Below are positions 45,501 through 53,526 of a stretch of 64,000 nucleotides of DNA, piece after piece. The translations under genes were made by a program, and so were the position numbers. The notes beneath the pieces were generated by a model. It was not told where the DNA came from. It saw only the letters and a program-made list of their open reading frames with translations, and ran no database searches. The DNA is from Bacteroides sp. (GTDB lineage Bacteria > Bacteroidota > Bacteroidia > Bacteroidales > Muribaculaceae). The stretch is from positions 28,390-92,389 of the forward strand of contig JAAVCP010000083.1 of NCBI GenBank assembly GCA_014802265.1. The letters are read 5' to 3'. How positions within the stretch are numbered: the stretch's first letter is position 1; the number at the start of each line of letters is the position of its first letter.

Positions 45501-45642
45501 TTACCATCAGCGTATTGGTGTCAATGTCGGGGTAGAGGTCAATCGGTAGTTTGGCGAGTGAGAAAAGACCGAGAATGATCACTGTGACGAAACACAGTGT
45601 GGTCATGATTGGTCTTTTCACTGCCGAAGCATATAATGACAT
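42523..45642 (-). CDS. RND efflux pump inner-membrane permease (HAE1/AcrB type)
   Basis: 1039 residues. The resistance-nodulation-division layout is clear: a first helix at 12-30, a large periplasmic domain, helices 2-6 with the proton-relay region SIGMVVDDAIVVLENV (paired Asp), a second periplasmic domain and helices 8-12. The start MSLYASAVKRPIMTTLCFV and YPGASAEDIEQNVTKPLE are typical of the hydrophobe/amphiphile exporters. It works with the adaptor and TolC-type channel encoded just upstream. The substrate is unknown. Confidence 0.95.
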   Translation of the reverse strand: MSLYASAVKRPIMTTLCFVTVIILGLFSLAKLPIDLYPDIDTNTLMVITMYPGASAEDIEQNVTKPLENTLNSVEHLKHITSNSRENTSVITLEFEYGYDIDVLTNDVRDKLDMVKSSLPDDSENPIIFKFSTDMIPICLLSVEAKESMAGLYKILDDAVANPLARVDGVGSVSISGAPKREIHIYCDPNRLEAYHLSVETIASIIGAENRNIPGGSFDIGSNTYALRVQGEFDETSQMENIPVGSYNGKVVYLKDVARIDDSLEERTQQTYIGGKEGAMIIIQKQSGANSVAISDKVMKMLPRLQKNLPSDVKLGVIVDTSDNIRNTIASLEETVLYALLFVMIVVFVFLGRWRATMIIVITIPVSLIASFIYLFATGNTLNIVSLSALSISIGMVVDDAIVVLENVTTHIERGSDPKQAAVHGTNEVAISVIASTLTLIAVFFPLTLVTGMTGVLFRQLGWMVTIMMIISTTCALSLTPMLCSQWLRLNNHHSKLYNTLYLPIERALDKFDNAYARLLRGVVAHRTVTILVCLGIFVGSIFLMKQVGSEFFPTQDDGRLGVSLETPIGTRVEISQDATRRLDSLWRDKYPEILVSSYTVGPASSDNTYASLQDNGSHIISMNIRLQDPGDRKRGIKEIADGMRKDIESEFPEFKKAQVNIGGGRGQGMGGQATVDFEIYGYDFTETDSVAQQLKRILEGIPGTADVTISRSDYQPEYQVDFDREKLALYGLNLQTAAYYLRNRINGSVASRFREDGEEYDIKVMYDKANRTSLSDIENIVVYTPSGAGIRIKELGTVVERFTPPTIERKDRERIITVSAVVDGVPMSQIVTEAEIKIDEMNIPSGINIGLSGSYEDQQDSFGDLMMLGVLIILLVYIVMAAQFESFTYPGIIMTSLLFAFSGVFLILWLTGHTLNVMSMIGGIMLIGIVVKNGIVLIDYINLNRERGMGIRTAVILGGKSRLRPVVMTTLTTILGMVPMAVGSGQGAEMWRPMGTAVIGGLTFSTILTLLFVPVLYCVFAGNGVKNQRRKLKKQYAK

Positions 45643-45693
45643 TTTTCTTTAGGTTTTATAGATTGGTAGTTTTAAATTGTGGGATTTGGGAGA

Positions 45694-46749
45694 TTATTTT
45701 GCAACTTCAACAGAAGCACCGTCGGCAAGTTTTGTCTGACCGGAAACCACCACTTGCGAGCCGGGTTCTACTCCGGAAATAAGCTCGTAGGAGTCGCCGA
45801 GACGCTGACCAAGCTCAACCTTGTTATAAGACACTTTCCCGTCATGATAAACATAGACGTAATGATTCCCTGAGCCGGGTTGCTTTACCACCGCACGGTC
45901 AGGCACCACAACATGGTCGGCTACCCCGAGGTTAAGTCTTACTCTGCCAAACATACCCGGGAGGATACGGTTGTCAGGATTCTGCACTGTCACTTCCACC
46001 CCGAAAGTGCGGCTGTTGCTGTCGACGGTGGGCGACACCATTGTGATTGTTCCATTAAACAGTTCGTCGCCGTAGGTATCAAATCTCACTTCTGCCGGCA
46101 TCCCTTTCTTCACCTTCGAGAGTTCACTCTCGGAAATGTTAATCACAATCTTTACGGGCTGCACCTGAGCCACTGTGAGAATGGGGAGCGACCCGGTCAT
46201 ATCGCCCGGATCATAGTTACGGGCAGTGATCATGCCGTTGATGGGAGAGACAAGCACAGTGTTCTCATGCACGTTGCGCAAGGTGCGTTCTGCTGAAGCA
46301 AGGGCATTTTTTGCATTTGTGAGCTGAAGTTGCATTTGGTCAACGTTTTGCTGTGTACCCCCACCGATTTTCAGCAGTTCTACGGCACGGTCATAATTAA
46401 GCTGAACATTCTGGAGATTTGCCTTTGCGTTTTCCACCTGAAGTTCGTAGGTGGAAATGTTGACATCATCGAGTACCACTAATTTCTGACCTTTTGACAC
46501 ACGCATACCCTCGTCAACGAGAATCTGCTTGATGCGGTTTGGGGTAGAGGCGGAAATATTATTTATGTTTTCCGGCTCAACAGTGGCTGTGTAGTTACCT
46601 TCTTGAATCACTTCACGACTGTCAACTGACTCAATTTTTACCAATGGGAGTTTTTCCTCCTCTTGGGTGGTCTCATTTTTATCGCCGCCGGAGCAGGCTG
46701 CCATCATTGTGGCAAAGATGATGATTAATGTTAAAAGGTACTTTTTCAT
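45694..46749 (-). CDS. RND efflux periplasmic adaptor (membrane fusion protein)
   Basis: 351-residue lipoprotein with lipobox LIIIFATMMAAC near residue 19. The order is lipoyl half, coiled-coil hairpin at about 95-160 (VENAKANLQNVQLNYDRAVELL; NAKNALASAERTL), second lipoyl half, beta-barrel (VKIVINISESELSKVKKGM) and membrane-proximal domain. It links the pump to the outer-membrane channel. The gene lies 51 bases before the pump gene and 47 bases after the channel gene. Confidence 0.94.
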   Translation of the reverse strand: MKKYLLTLIIIFATMMAACSGGDKNETTQEEEKLPLVKIESVDSREVIQEGNYTATVEPENINNISASTPNRIKQILVDEGMRVSKGQKLVVLDDVNISTYELQVENAKANLQNVQLNYDRAVELLKIGGGTQQNVDQMQLQLTNAKNALASAERTLRNVHENTVLVSPINGMITARNYDPGDMTGSLPILTVAQVQPVKIVINISESELSKVKKGMPAEVRFDTYGDELFNGTITMVSPTVDSNSRTFGVEVTVQNPDNRILPGMFGRVRLNLGVADHVVVPDRAVVKQPGSGNHYVYVYHDGKVSYNKVELGQRLGDSYELISGVEPGSQVVVSGQTKLADGASVEVAK

Positions 46750-46796
46750 TACTTTTATCTTTTAAGATATTTTCGTTATTTCCGGATTGAAGGTGA

Positions 46797-48119
46797 TTAT
46801 TTAATCTCTTTCCCAAGGAGGAGGTCAAGTTCTGAGGTTGACACGAGATAATTATAGATTGCCTGGAGATAAGACAATTGTGCCGTAGTGTTGGCGAGTT
46901 CGCTGTCGCGGAGGTTAACGTAGGAGGCAGCTCCGATTTCAAAGCTTTTCTGCATGATGTCGTATGCCTTCTGAGCCTGCTTCACCCCCTCCTCGCTTGT
47001 GGCTATCTGGCGGGCTTGGCGGTTGATATTGTCAATTGCGAGGTCAATCTGCATATTAAGGGTATTTTCAAGATCCTGCTGCTGGAGTTCAAGTTCCTTA
47101 AGCTGCACCTGTGCCTGCTTAAGCCCGTAATATTTTGACCCCCCGGAGAAGATGGGTACGGAAAGGCTTAGCCCTACGTTGCTATAAGGGTTAAACTCCA
47201 GATTCTTAAACGGTGCGCCGTTGTTGAGTGCCATCCAGGAAAGATTAAATGAGGCACCGAGGGTGGGAAGCCACGCAAATTTCTTGAGGTCAACGTTTTT
47301 CTTAAGCAATTCTTTTTGAATCACCATTGACCGGATAGAGGTGTTGTCGGTGAGTGAACGGTCGGCATCGGAGGGATAGAGATACATGTCGCGCTGCATG
47401 TCGGAAAGCTCTATATTCGGCTCTATCTCAACTTCAGTGGTAATGCCCATGAGCACTTTTAGTTGCAACTGACACTGCTTTATGGCTATATCTGCCTGAA
47501 GAAGCTCCGGCTCTATGTTTTTTACCTGCACGGAGGAGCGCAACACGTCATATTCCGAGGCTGTGCCTGCCTGAAACTGCTTTTCATAAAGATCCGCGTT
47601 GAAGACGGCATTGTCGTAGTTCTGTTTCACTACTTTATGGGAAGCCTTGGCGAGAAGAAGCGCATAATATGCCTTGTTGATATTATCCACGAGGTTTAGC
47701 CTTGAGGCTCTTGCGCTTTCAAGATTGGCGAGAATCTGAGTGTCGGATATGCTTATGGCTTTCCATAGGGTAGGGGAAATAAGTGGCATTGAAGCTGAAA
47801 ACCCGAGGTTCCAAGAGTTGTCGGAACCCATCTTCAGGCTTTGGCTCTCACCTCCCATGTTCATACGTATGGTCTGCAATTCGATGGACCTCTGGTATGA
47901 ACCTGAGAAATTGATGGCAGGAAACACTCCGGCGAGAGTCTCCTTCTTGGCGTAATCCACTTTCTTCACTTCCATGTCGGCAATCCTGACCGTTGGGTTA
48001 TCGCGCAATGCAATCTCCAGACACTGTTCACGAGACAGGGTCAGCGTCTCAGCCGCCAACGGCATCGTAAGCAGAGTGCAGCCAAGGGCGGCAATCAATG
48101 GTTTTAATGAAAATCTCAT
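46797..48119 (-). CDS. TolC family outer-membrane efflux channel
   Basis: 440 residues. Signal peptide 1-23 ends LAAETL. Two outer-membrane efflux repeats follow: ALRDNPTVRIADMEVKKVDYAKKETLAGVFPAIN in the first half, and GLKQAQVQLKELELQQQDLENTLNMQIDLAIDNI in the second, with long helices expected for the periplasmic tunnel. It completes the tripartite pump. Its start codon overlaps the tetR stop by four bases. Confidence 0.93.
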   Translation of the reverse strand: MRFSLKPLIAALGCTLLTMPLAAETLTLSREQCLEIALRDNPTVRIADMEVKKVDYAKKETLAGVFPAINFSGSYQRSIELQTIRMNMGGESQSLKMGSDNSWNLGFSASMPLISPTLWKAISISDTQILANLESARASRLNLVDNINKAYYALLLAKASHKVVKQNYDNAVFNADLYEKQFQAGTASEYDVLRSSVQVKNIEPELLQADIAIKQCQLQLKVLMGITTEVEIEPNIELSDMQRDMYLYPSDADRSLTDNTSIRSMVIQKELLKKNVDLKKFAWLPTLGASFNLSWMALNNGAPFKNLEFNPYSNVGLSLSVPIFSGGSKYYGLKQAQVQLKELELQQQDLENTLNMQIDLAIDNINRQARQIATSEEGVKQAQKAYDIMQKSFEIGAASYVNLRDSELANTTAQLSYLQAIYNYLVSTSELDLLLGKEIK

Positions 48120-48763
48120 TTGTCTGTTATGTTTTTATCAAAAAGTTTACTGGTAAGACTGTCAAGCATCTCCATCCCCTTTAACGAACATATGCCTCTT
48201 AGAAAACTGATATTGACCGAGTCATACACGTCGAGAAGGGTGATGTCGGGCGGAAAGAATTCTTCCATCCTTTTAAGCGACTCCATCTGAATCAGCATCA
48301 TTCGGCATTGAACGTGGAGATTGACATCTTCCCGGAAGTAGCCTTGTTCAACTCCCTTTTGAAGCATTGCCACAAAATTGTCGATGAAAAGCTGCTTGGA
48401 GTCTTCTGAGTGGATTTTCGCCTCAGCAAAATGATAATCTATGTCGCGTAAAAAGTCAACATTAGTTTTGCTGAGGAAGTCTCTGTGTTTGATAAAATTT
48501 AAAAGAATGGCTTCCATCACGTTTTCAGACGACTCAAATATCTGAGTGTGCTCATGACACATTCGTTGGTGAAGTGCCTTAAGACTTTCCGACACCATAC
48601 TGCTTTTGCTGTCGAAAACCTCATAAAGTGTACGTTTGGAAATGTGGAGCGACGAGGCAATAAAATCCATCGAGGTTGCCTTGATTCCGTTGCTCAACAA
48701 GATATTTGAGATGGAATCAAGCAGCGTGGCATACGCCTCCGGGGTAAGTCTGTCTTTTATCAT
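48116..48763 (-). CDS. TetR/AcrR family transcriptional regulator
   Basis: 215 residues. The N-terminal helix-turn-helix is at about 22-52 (ATSMDFIASSLHISKRTLYEVFDSKS), followed by an all-helical ligand-binding region. It is the first gene of the efflux operon and overlaps the TolC-type gene by four bases, so regulator and pump are made together, a common self-limiting design. The inducer is unknown. Confidence 0.92.
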   Translation of the reverse strand: MIKDRLTPEAYATLLDSISNILLSNGIKATSMDFIASSLHISKRTLYEVFDSKSSMVSESLKALHQRMCHEHTQIFESSENVMEAILLNFIKHRDFLSKTNVDFLRDIDYHFAEAKIHSEDSKQLFIDNFVAMLQKGVEQGYFREDVNLHVQCRMMLIQMESLKRMEEFFPPDITLLDVYDSVNISFLRGICSLKGMEMLDSLTSKLFDKNITDK

Positions 48764-48810
48764 TAAATATTCGGTTGAAAACTATTACTATCATTCATGG
48801 TTTTGCGGTG

Positions 48811-48818
48811 CAAAATTA
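48811..48818 (-). promoter_or_regulatory. Probable -7 box of the efflux operon
   Basis: TAATTTTG on the minus strand, 47 bases upstream of the TetR-family start. It lies directly beside the terminator hairpin of the previous gene, which replaces the usual -33 region. Confidence 0.45.
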
Positions 48819-48823
48819 CAATA

Positions 48824-48858
48824 AAAAACCGGAAACCTAAATAGGGTTTCCGGTTTTT
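48824..48858. terminator. Terminator after the threonine dehydrogenase-like gene
   Basis: AAAAACCGGAAACC/GGTTTCCGGTTTTT with a seven-base loop; ends minus-strand transcription coming from 49913. Confidence 0.8.
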
Positions 48859-48926
48859 AGAGTGTTTGGCTGTTAAAAACCTGATAAAAGTAAATAACAG
48901 ACTATAATATTAGAAAAATAGAACAA

Positions 48927-49913
48927 TCATGCCTTTGTCGGTTCTGCCACGGGTGCGGGAATGTGCAGCTTCAGGCGGAGGTTGTCAAGCATGTCTACGG
49001 TCATTGCGTCGAGATCATACTCAGGCTTCCAGCCCCATTCCTCGCGGGCGCATGAGTCATCGAGGCTGTCGGGCCATGAGTCGGCGATCTTCTGGCGGAG
49101 CGGGTCGAGTTCATACTCCATCTTGAATCCCGGCACATACTCCTTAATCTTATTGGCGATGATTTCGGGGTCAAAGCTCATGGAGGCAATGTTGAATGAG
49201 TTGCGGTGTTTGAGGCGTGTGGGGTCGGCTTCCATGATTTCTATGGCTGCGCGGAGAGCATCGGGCATATACATCATGTCCATGAAAGTTCCGGCTTTCA
49301 GGGGGCATTTGAAAGTCTCTCCCTTTACGGCTGAATAATAAATGTCAACGGCGTAGTCGGTTGTGCCGCCACCCGGAGGGGCAACGTAGGAGATAAGTCC
49401 CGGGAAGCGTACTGAGCGTGTGTCAACACCGAAACGGCGTGCGTAATAGTCAGAAAGCATCTCGCCGGTCACTTTTGTCACGCCATATATTGTCTGCGGA
49501 CGCTGGATTGTATCTTGCGGGGTCTTGTCATGAGGTGTCTCAGGACCGAAGGAACCGATTGAGCTGGGGGTAAACACGGCACAGTTCTTCTCACGTGCTG
49601 CCTCGAGGGTGTTGTAAAGACCCCCTACACCGATTTTCCATGCCAACTGAGGTTTTGCCTCAGCTACGGCACTCAGAAGAGCAGCAAGGTTATATATGGT
49701 GTCAACATTATATTTGTCAACGGCTTCGGCAATCTGCTGCGGGTTGGTGATGTCTACAAGGTGAGCCGGACCGCTCTCGAGGAGTATGCCCTTAGGCTCT
49801 GCGCCTTTGATGTAGCCTGCCACCACGTTGCCGTTGGGGTAGAGCGAGCGAAGCTTCATTGTGAGTTCCGAACCGATTTGTCCGGTAGCTCCAATAATAA
49901 GGATATTCTTCAT
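48927..49913 (-). CDS. SDR-type L-threonine 3-dehydrogenase (NAD-dependent epimerase family)
   Basis: 328 residues. Rossmann start NILIIGATGQIGSELTMKLR with GxxGxxG, and the SDR Tyr-Lys pair in TIYGVTKVTGEM with Ser upstream (FTPSSIGSFGP). The closest known group is the short-chain threonine 3-dehydrogenase, which oxidises threonine to 2-amino-3-oxobutyrate. The divergent neighbour kbl uses exactly that product, which strongly supports the assignment over a sugar-nucleotide epimerase. A TAAATTTG box lies upstream. Confidence 0.87.
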   Translation of the reverse strand: MKNILIIGATGQIGSELTMKLRSLYPNGNVVAGYIKGAEPKGILLESGPAHLVDITNPQQIAEAVDKYNVDTIYNLAALLSAVAEAKPQLAWKIGVGGLYNTLEAAREKNCAVFTPSSIGSFGPETPHDKTPQDTIQRPQTIYGVTKVTGEMLSDYYARRFGVDTRSVRFPGLISYVAPPGGGTTDYAVDIYYSAVKGETFKCPLKAGTFMDMMYMPDALRAAIEIMEADPTRLKHRNSFNIASMSFDPEIIANKIKEYVPGFKMEYELDPLRQKIADSWPDSLDDSCAREEWGWKPEYDLDAMTVDMLDNLRLKLHIPAPVAEPTKA

Positions 49914-49995
49914 TAAGGTTATATCTTTAAGGTTGTTATTGTGTTTTCTCTTGTGCCGGGAAAGATAATTTTATCACTCGGTCAGAATTTTTCTG

Positions 49996-50003
49996 CAAAT
50001 TTA
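49996..50003 (-). promoter_or_regulatory. Probable -7 box of the threonine dehydrogenase-like gene
   Basis: TAAATTTG on the minus strand, 82 bases upstream of the start; the divergent kbl box TAACTTTG is 24 bases away, so regulation may be shared. Confidence 0.45.
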
Positions 50004-50026
50004 ATTCAAAATTCGGATAAAATAGT

Positions 50027-50034
50027 TAACTTTG
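50027..50034 (+). promoter_or_regulatory. Probable -7 box of kbl
   Basis: TAACTTTG, about 100 bases before the kbl start at 50137. No clear -33 TTTG. Confidence 0.45.
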
Positions 50035-50136
50035 GCTAAAATTTTATTTGGCTATCATGAGTTGCCAATCATTCATGCTTGACAAATGAAATCTAAACAG
50101 ACTTTTAGCCTGCATTATCCACATCAATCTAATATT

Positions 50137-51342
50137 ATGTATAACAAATTTAAATCACACTTGTCAAAAGAGCTGCAAGACATAAAAGATGCAGGTCTTT
50201 ACAAGAACGAGCGCGTGATCATCACTCCGCAGAGCGCTGAGATCGAAGTAGAAAACACAAAGGGTGAGGTGCTGAACTTCTGCGCCAACAATTATCTCGG
50301 TCTTGCCGACAACAGCCGCCTTATCGAGGCAGCCAAGAAGGCTATGGACGAAAGAGGCTACGGCATGTCGTCAGTACGCTTTATCTGTGGCACTCAAGAT
50401 CTTCACAAAGAGCTTGAGAAAGCAATCAGCGAATATTTCCATACTGAAGACACCATCCTCTATGCTGCATGTTTCGATGCTAACGGCGGTCTGTTTGAGC
50501 CTCTCTTCACTGAGGAAGACGCAATCATCAGCGATTCGCTCAACCATGCTTCAATCATCGACGGCGTGCGTCTCTGCAAGGCAAAACGTTTCCGTTATAA
50601 AAATGCTGACATGGAAGACCTCGAGCGTTGTCTTCAGGAGGCAAAAGACTGCCGCTTCCGTATCATAGCCACCGACGGCGTGTTCTCTATGGACGGCAAT
50701 GTGGCTCCTATGGATAAGATATGTGAGCTGGCAGAGAAATATGATGCACTTGTGATGGTTGACGAAAGCCACTCTGCTGGTGTAGTAGGCAAGACAGGTC
50801 ACGGTGTTGCAGAGCAGTTTGACTGCTATGGCAAGATTGACATCTTCACAGGCACACTCGGCAAGGCATTCGGCGGCGCAATGGGCGGCTTCACCACCGG
50901 TCCGAAGGAGATTATCGATATGCTCCGTCAGCGTTCACGCCCATATCTCTTCTCCAACTCTGTTGCCCCCTCAATCGTGGGTGCAAGTCTCGAGATGCTG
51001 AAGATGCTGAAGGAAAGCAACGAGCTTCATGACAAACTCGTGGAGAACGTAAATTATTTCCGCGACAAGATGCTTGCCGCAGGGTTTGACATCAAGCCCA
51101 CTCAGAGTGCAATCTGTGCAGTGATGCTCTACGATGCAAAGCTGTCTCAGGATTTTGCTGCCGAGATGCAGAAAGAGGGTATCTTCGTTACAGGTTTCTA
51201 TTATCCTGTCGTTCCGAAGGGTCAGGCACGTATCCGCGTTCAGCTTTCAGCAGGTCATACCCGCGAGCAGCTTGACCGCGCTGTCGAGGCATTTATCAAA
51301 GTCGGCAAAAAGCTTGGCGTGCTCTCTGAGCCACTTCAGTAA
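50137..51342 (+). CDS. kbl: Glycine C-acetyltransferase (2-amino-3-ketobutyrate CoA ligase)
   Basis: 401 residues from the ATG at 50137 (MYNKFKSHLSKELQDIKDAG), which matches the length of known Kbl; the ATG at 50086 would add 17 atypical residues. It is a PLP enzyme of the alpha-oxoamine synthase group: FCANNYLGLADN, DSLNHASIIDGVRL, MVDESHSAGVVGKTGHG, and the Schiff-base Lys in FTGTLGKAFGGAMGG. It cleaves 2-amino-3-oxobutyrate with CoA to glycine and acetyl-CoA, completing threonine degradation with the divergent dehydrogenase. Followed by 3' element copy 3. Confidence 0.96.
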   Translation: MYNKFKSHLSKELQDIKDAGLYKNERVIITPQSAEIEVENTKGEVLNFCANNYLGLADNSRLIEAAKKAMDERGYGMSSVRFICGTQDLHKELEKAISEYFHTEDTILYAACFDANGGLFEPLFTEEDAIISDSLNHASIIDGVRLCKAKRFRYKNADMEDLERCLQEAKDCRFRIIATDGVFSMDGNVAPMDKICELAEKYDALVMVDESHSAGVVGKTGHGVAEQFDCYGKIDIFTGTLGKAFGGAMGGFTTGPKEIIDMLRQRSRPYLFSNSVAPSIVGASLEMLKMLKESNELHDKLVENVNYFRDKMLAAGFDIKPTQSAICAVMLYDAKLSQDFAAEMQKEGIFVTGFYYPVVPKGQARIRVQLSAGHTREQLDRAVEAFIKVGKKLGVLSEPLQ

Positions 51343-51365
51343 TCATAAATTCTGACTGCGGGGTA

Positions 51366-51480
51366 GTGAACCCGTGGGTTCACTCACAGAACGTAAGAGG
51401 AATCTATACTATATTCAACAGATATACAGAAGAATAAATGATAAATAGGGCGCATCAATTCTGATGCGCCCTATTTATCA
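51366..51480 (+). repeat. 3' hairpin-ACAGAACG-terminator element, copy 3
   Basis: GTGAACCCGTGGGTTCAC (51366-51383) is a perfect 8-bp hairpin. It is followed by ACAGAACGTAAG, an AT-rich linker and a 19-bp terminator hairpin. It lies 24 bases after the kbl stop, the same distance as copy 1 from its gene. Confidence 0.6.
51439..51480. terminator. Bidirectional terminator
   Basis: 19-base arms starting TGATAAATAGGGCGCATCA with a four-base loop, between the convergent kbl and symporter genes. Confidence 0.85.
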
Positions 51481-51490
51481 TTTATTTCCG

Positions 51491-52672
51491 TTATTCAATT
51501 ATATTATTTTTAATTGGCTTGGTGGGGAAGAGCTTATCAATTATGAGGGCAATTGAGCCATCGCCGGTCACGTTGCAGGCAGTCCCAAAGCTATCCATGG
51601 CAATATAGAGAGCTATCATAAGGGCTTGGTCGGATTCGGTAAAGCCGAGCATACTTGCAAGAATGCCCAATGATGCCATGATTGCACCGCCGGGTACACC
51701 GGGAGCGGCTATAATGGAAATGCCGATCATGCAGATAAACCCGGCAAACATTCCAGTGGTGTAGGGGAGCCCCTGCATAATCATAAGGGCTACGGCACAT
51801 GCCACTATCTTCATCGCACTGCCCGACATGTGGATTGTGGCACACAGCGGCACCACAAATCCGGCAGTGTCTTCACTGACACCCATTTTTATTGTCTGGC
51901 GCAGGGTGACGGGGATTGTAGCGGCAGATGATTGTGTGCCAAGGGCAGTGAAATATGCCGGAAGCATAGTAAGCAGCAATTTAAACGGATTCCGGCGCAC
52001 AAACAACGCGGCAATGACATACTGTAGCACAAGGAGGAAAATGTGCATTGCGAAGATTACGAGAATTATCTTTGCAAAAGCGGCAAGCACGGTAGCCACC
52101 TGCCCGGTGATTGTCATGTCTAAGAATATACCGAAGATGTAGATTGGCAATAGGGGTATGATCACCTTTGCGATGGCAAGCGAGATAATGTCACGAAATT
52201 CGTTGAGCACAGCCTTGATGGTCTCCCCCTTAAGATATGCGAGCGATATGCCAAGGGTGAAGGCGAACACAAGTGCGGTCATCACGGTCATCAGCGGGGG
52301 CATCTCAATGGTGAAGTAAGCCTGCAGGCTGCTTGCTTCTTCCAGTTGGTTCATGGGCTGCGGGGTGATAAGTTTGGAGAAGAAGGTGTCACCCACAGTG
52401 AAGCTCATAAAACCGGCGAATGTGGTGAAGAGATAAGCTATAGCAGCTGTAACCACAAGCATCTTTCCCGCTTTGTTTCCGATGTCGGCTATTGCCGGGG
52501 CAACAAACCCAAGGATAATCAGCGGAATCAGGAAGCCGAGAAACTGACTGAAAATGGCATTGAACGTGGCAAAGACTCTTCCGAGCCACACAGGGAAGAA
52601 ATAGCCGCAACCTATGCCTAAGGCTATGGCTATCAGAATCTTTACAAGAAGATTAACTTTTGGAAGTTTCAT
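51491..52672 (-). CDS. Dicarboxylate/amino acid:cation symporter (DAACS family)
   Basis: 393 residues from the ATG at 52672 (MKLPKVNLLVKILIAIALGIGCG), which leaves a 19-base gap to the upstream gene; the longer start would overlap it. About eight membrane helices plus hairpins. DAACS signatures are ALGTQSSAATIPVTLRQ (serine-rich HP1 tip) and DSFGTACNVTGDGSIALIID near the C terminus. It resembles SstT-like sodium-coupled amino acid carriers. It is the last gene of a porin, binding protein and symporter run. Confidence 0.92.
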   Translation of the reverse strand: MKLPKVNLLVKILIAIALGIGCGYFFPVWLGRVFATFNAIFSQFLGFLIPLIILGFVAPAIADIGNKAGKMLVVTAAIAYLFTTFAGFMSFTVGDTFFSKLITPQPMNQLEEASSLQAYFTIEMPPLMTVMTALVFAFTLGISLAYLKGETIKAVLNEFRDIISLAIAKVIIPLLPIYIFGIFLDMTITGQVATVLAAFAKIILVIFAMHIFLLVLQYVIAALFVRRNPFKLLLTMLPAYFTALGTQSSAATIPVTLRQTIKMGVSEDTAGFVVPLCATIHMSGSAMKIVACAVALMIMQGLPYTTGMFAGFICMIGISIIAAPGVPGGAIMASLGILASMLGFTESDQALMIALYIAMDSFGTACNVTGDGSIALIIDKLFPTKPIKNNIIE

Positions 52673-52691
52673 GCAGATATTAGATTTTTGG

Positions 52692-53507
52692 TTAGTATTT
52701 TTCAATTATTTGCCGATATTCCTCTGTTTCCTTAAATTCCTTGAGCCAGTTGTTGACCGAATTTAGCAAGGCAGAGTCATTTTTATTCATGAGCCACACC
52801 TGAAATTGGGTGAAACTTACGAGGTTGTCATAATTAAGCAGGGGGTAGCGTTTCTTCATTGCGGCGGCAGTCTTTTCATTTACCACAGCACACCTGATGT
52901 CGCCTACCGCTACTTTCATGCAGAGATATTCCTCGGAAAGATCCTTGTCACTCACCACTTCGATATGTGCTCCGATTTCGTTGTCAAGGTTCATCAGGCG
53001 TGCCCCGGCAGGAGAATCGGTCTGTATATGCACCGTGTCGTTGGCAAGATCAAGGACAGACTTTATGCGTATGTTCCCCGCTGAATCGGCAAGCTGAATG
53101 AGAGCCATTTTGTCAAGAAACACGCTTTGGGTGGTGAGAAAACGCTGCTTCACCGAGTTGTCGGAAGGGAGTGAAGCCAATATGTTGAAAGTGCCTTCTT
53201 CAAGATTAGCGAGAGATGACTCAAGGCTCACCACGGGCCACATTTTTACAGGCATTCCTGCGTCGCGGCTGAATGCCGTCAGAAGGTCAAAGTTTATGCC
53301 CCCTATAGTGTCGGCATACAGATAATAGCTCAGTGGACCGTAGATTATAGCCACGTCGATAGTGTCGCCGGTTGAGTTCCCCTTTACAATTGTAGGGAGC
53401 GGGGCTGCGTGTGTGCATCGGCGAGTGCTTTCCATCAGGGCGAAAATAGCCAAGAGGAGCAGGATATAAGTGGCTGTCTGGCGGTATTTCGGTTTCAGAT
53501 GTCTCAT
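52692..53507 (-). CDS. Family 3 extracellular solute-binding protein
   Basis: 271 residues. A hydrophobic N-terminal segment (TATYILLLLAIFALM) serves as signal or anchor. The body matches polar-amino-acid binding proteins: DVAIIYGPLSYYLYADTIGGINFDLLTAFSRDAGMPVKMWPV, NILASLPSDNSVKQRFLTTQSVF, and a second lobe ending VNNWLKEFKETEEYRQIIEKY. Such proteins normally feed ABC importers, but none is encoded here. The gene lies 19 bases from both the porin and the symporter genes, suggesting it hands solute to a secondary carrier or acts as a sensor. Confidence 0.87.
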   Translation of the reverse strand: MRHLKPKYRQTATYILLLLAIFALMESTRRCTHAAPLPTIVKGNSTGDTIDVAIIYGPLSYYLYADTIGGINFDLLTAFSRDAGMPVKMWPVVSLESSLANLEEGTFNILASLPSDNSVKQRFLTTQSVFLDKMALIQLADSAGNIRIKSVLDLANDTVHIQTDSPAGARLMNLDNEIGAHIEVVSDKDLSEEYLCMKVAVGDIRCAVVNEKTAAAMKKRYPLLNYDNLVSFTQFQVWLMNKNDSALLNSVNNWLKEFKETEEYRQIIEKY

Positions 53508-53526
53508 GACATGGATTTAAGATAAT

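Noticed and set aside
50086..50136. Upstream ATG for kbl
   Set aside because: It adds 17 residues not expected for Kbl and is less well placed than the ATG at 50137.
51366..51393. tRNA T-arm from the GGGTTCAC sequence
   Set aside because: No acceptor, D or anticodon arms can be built around it; the three related copies share a terminator instead.
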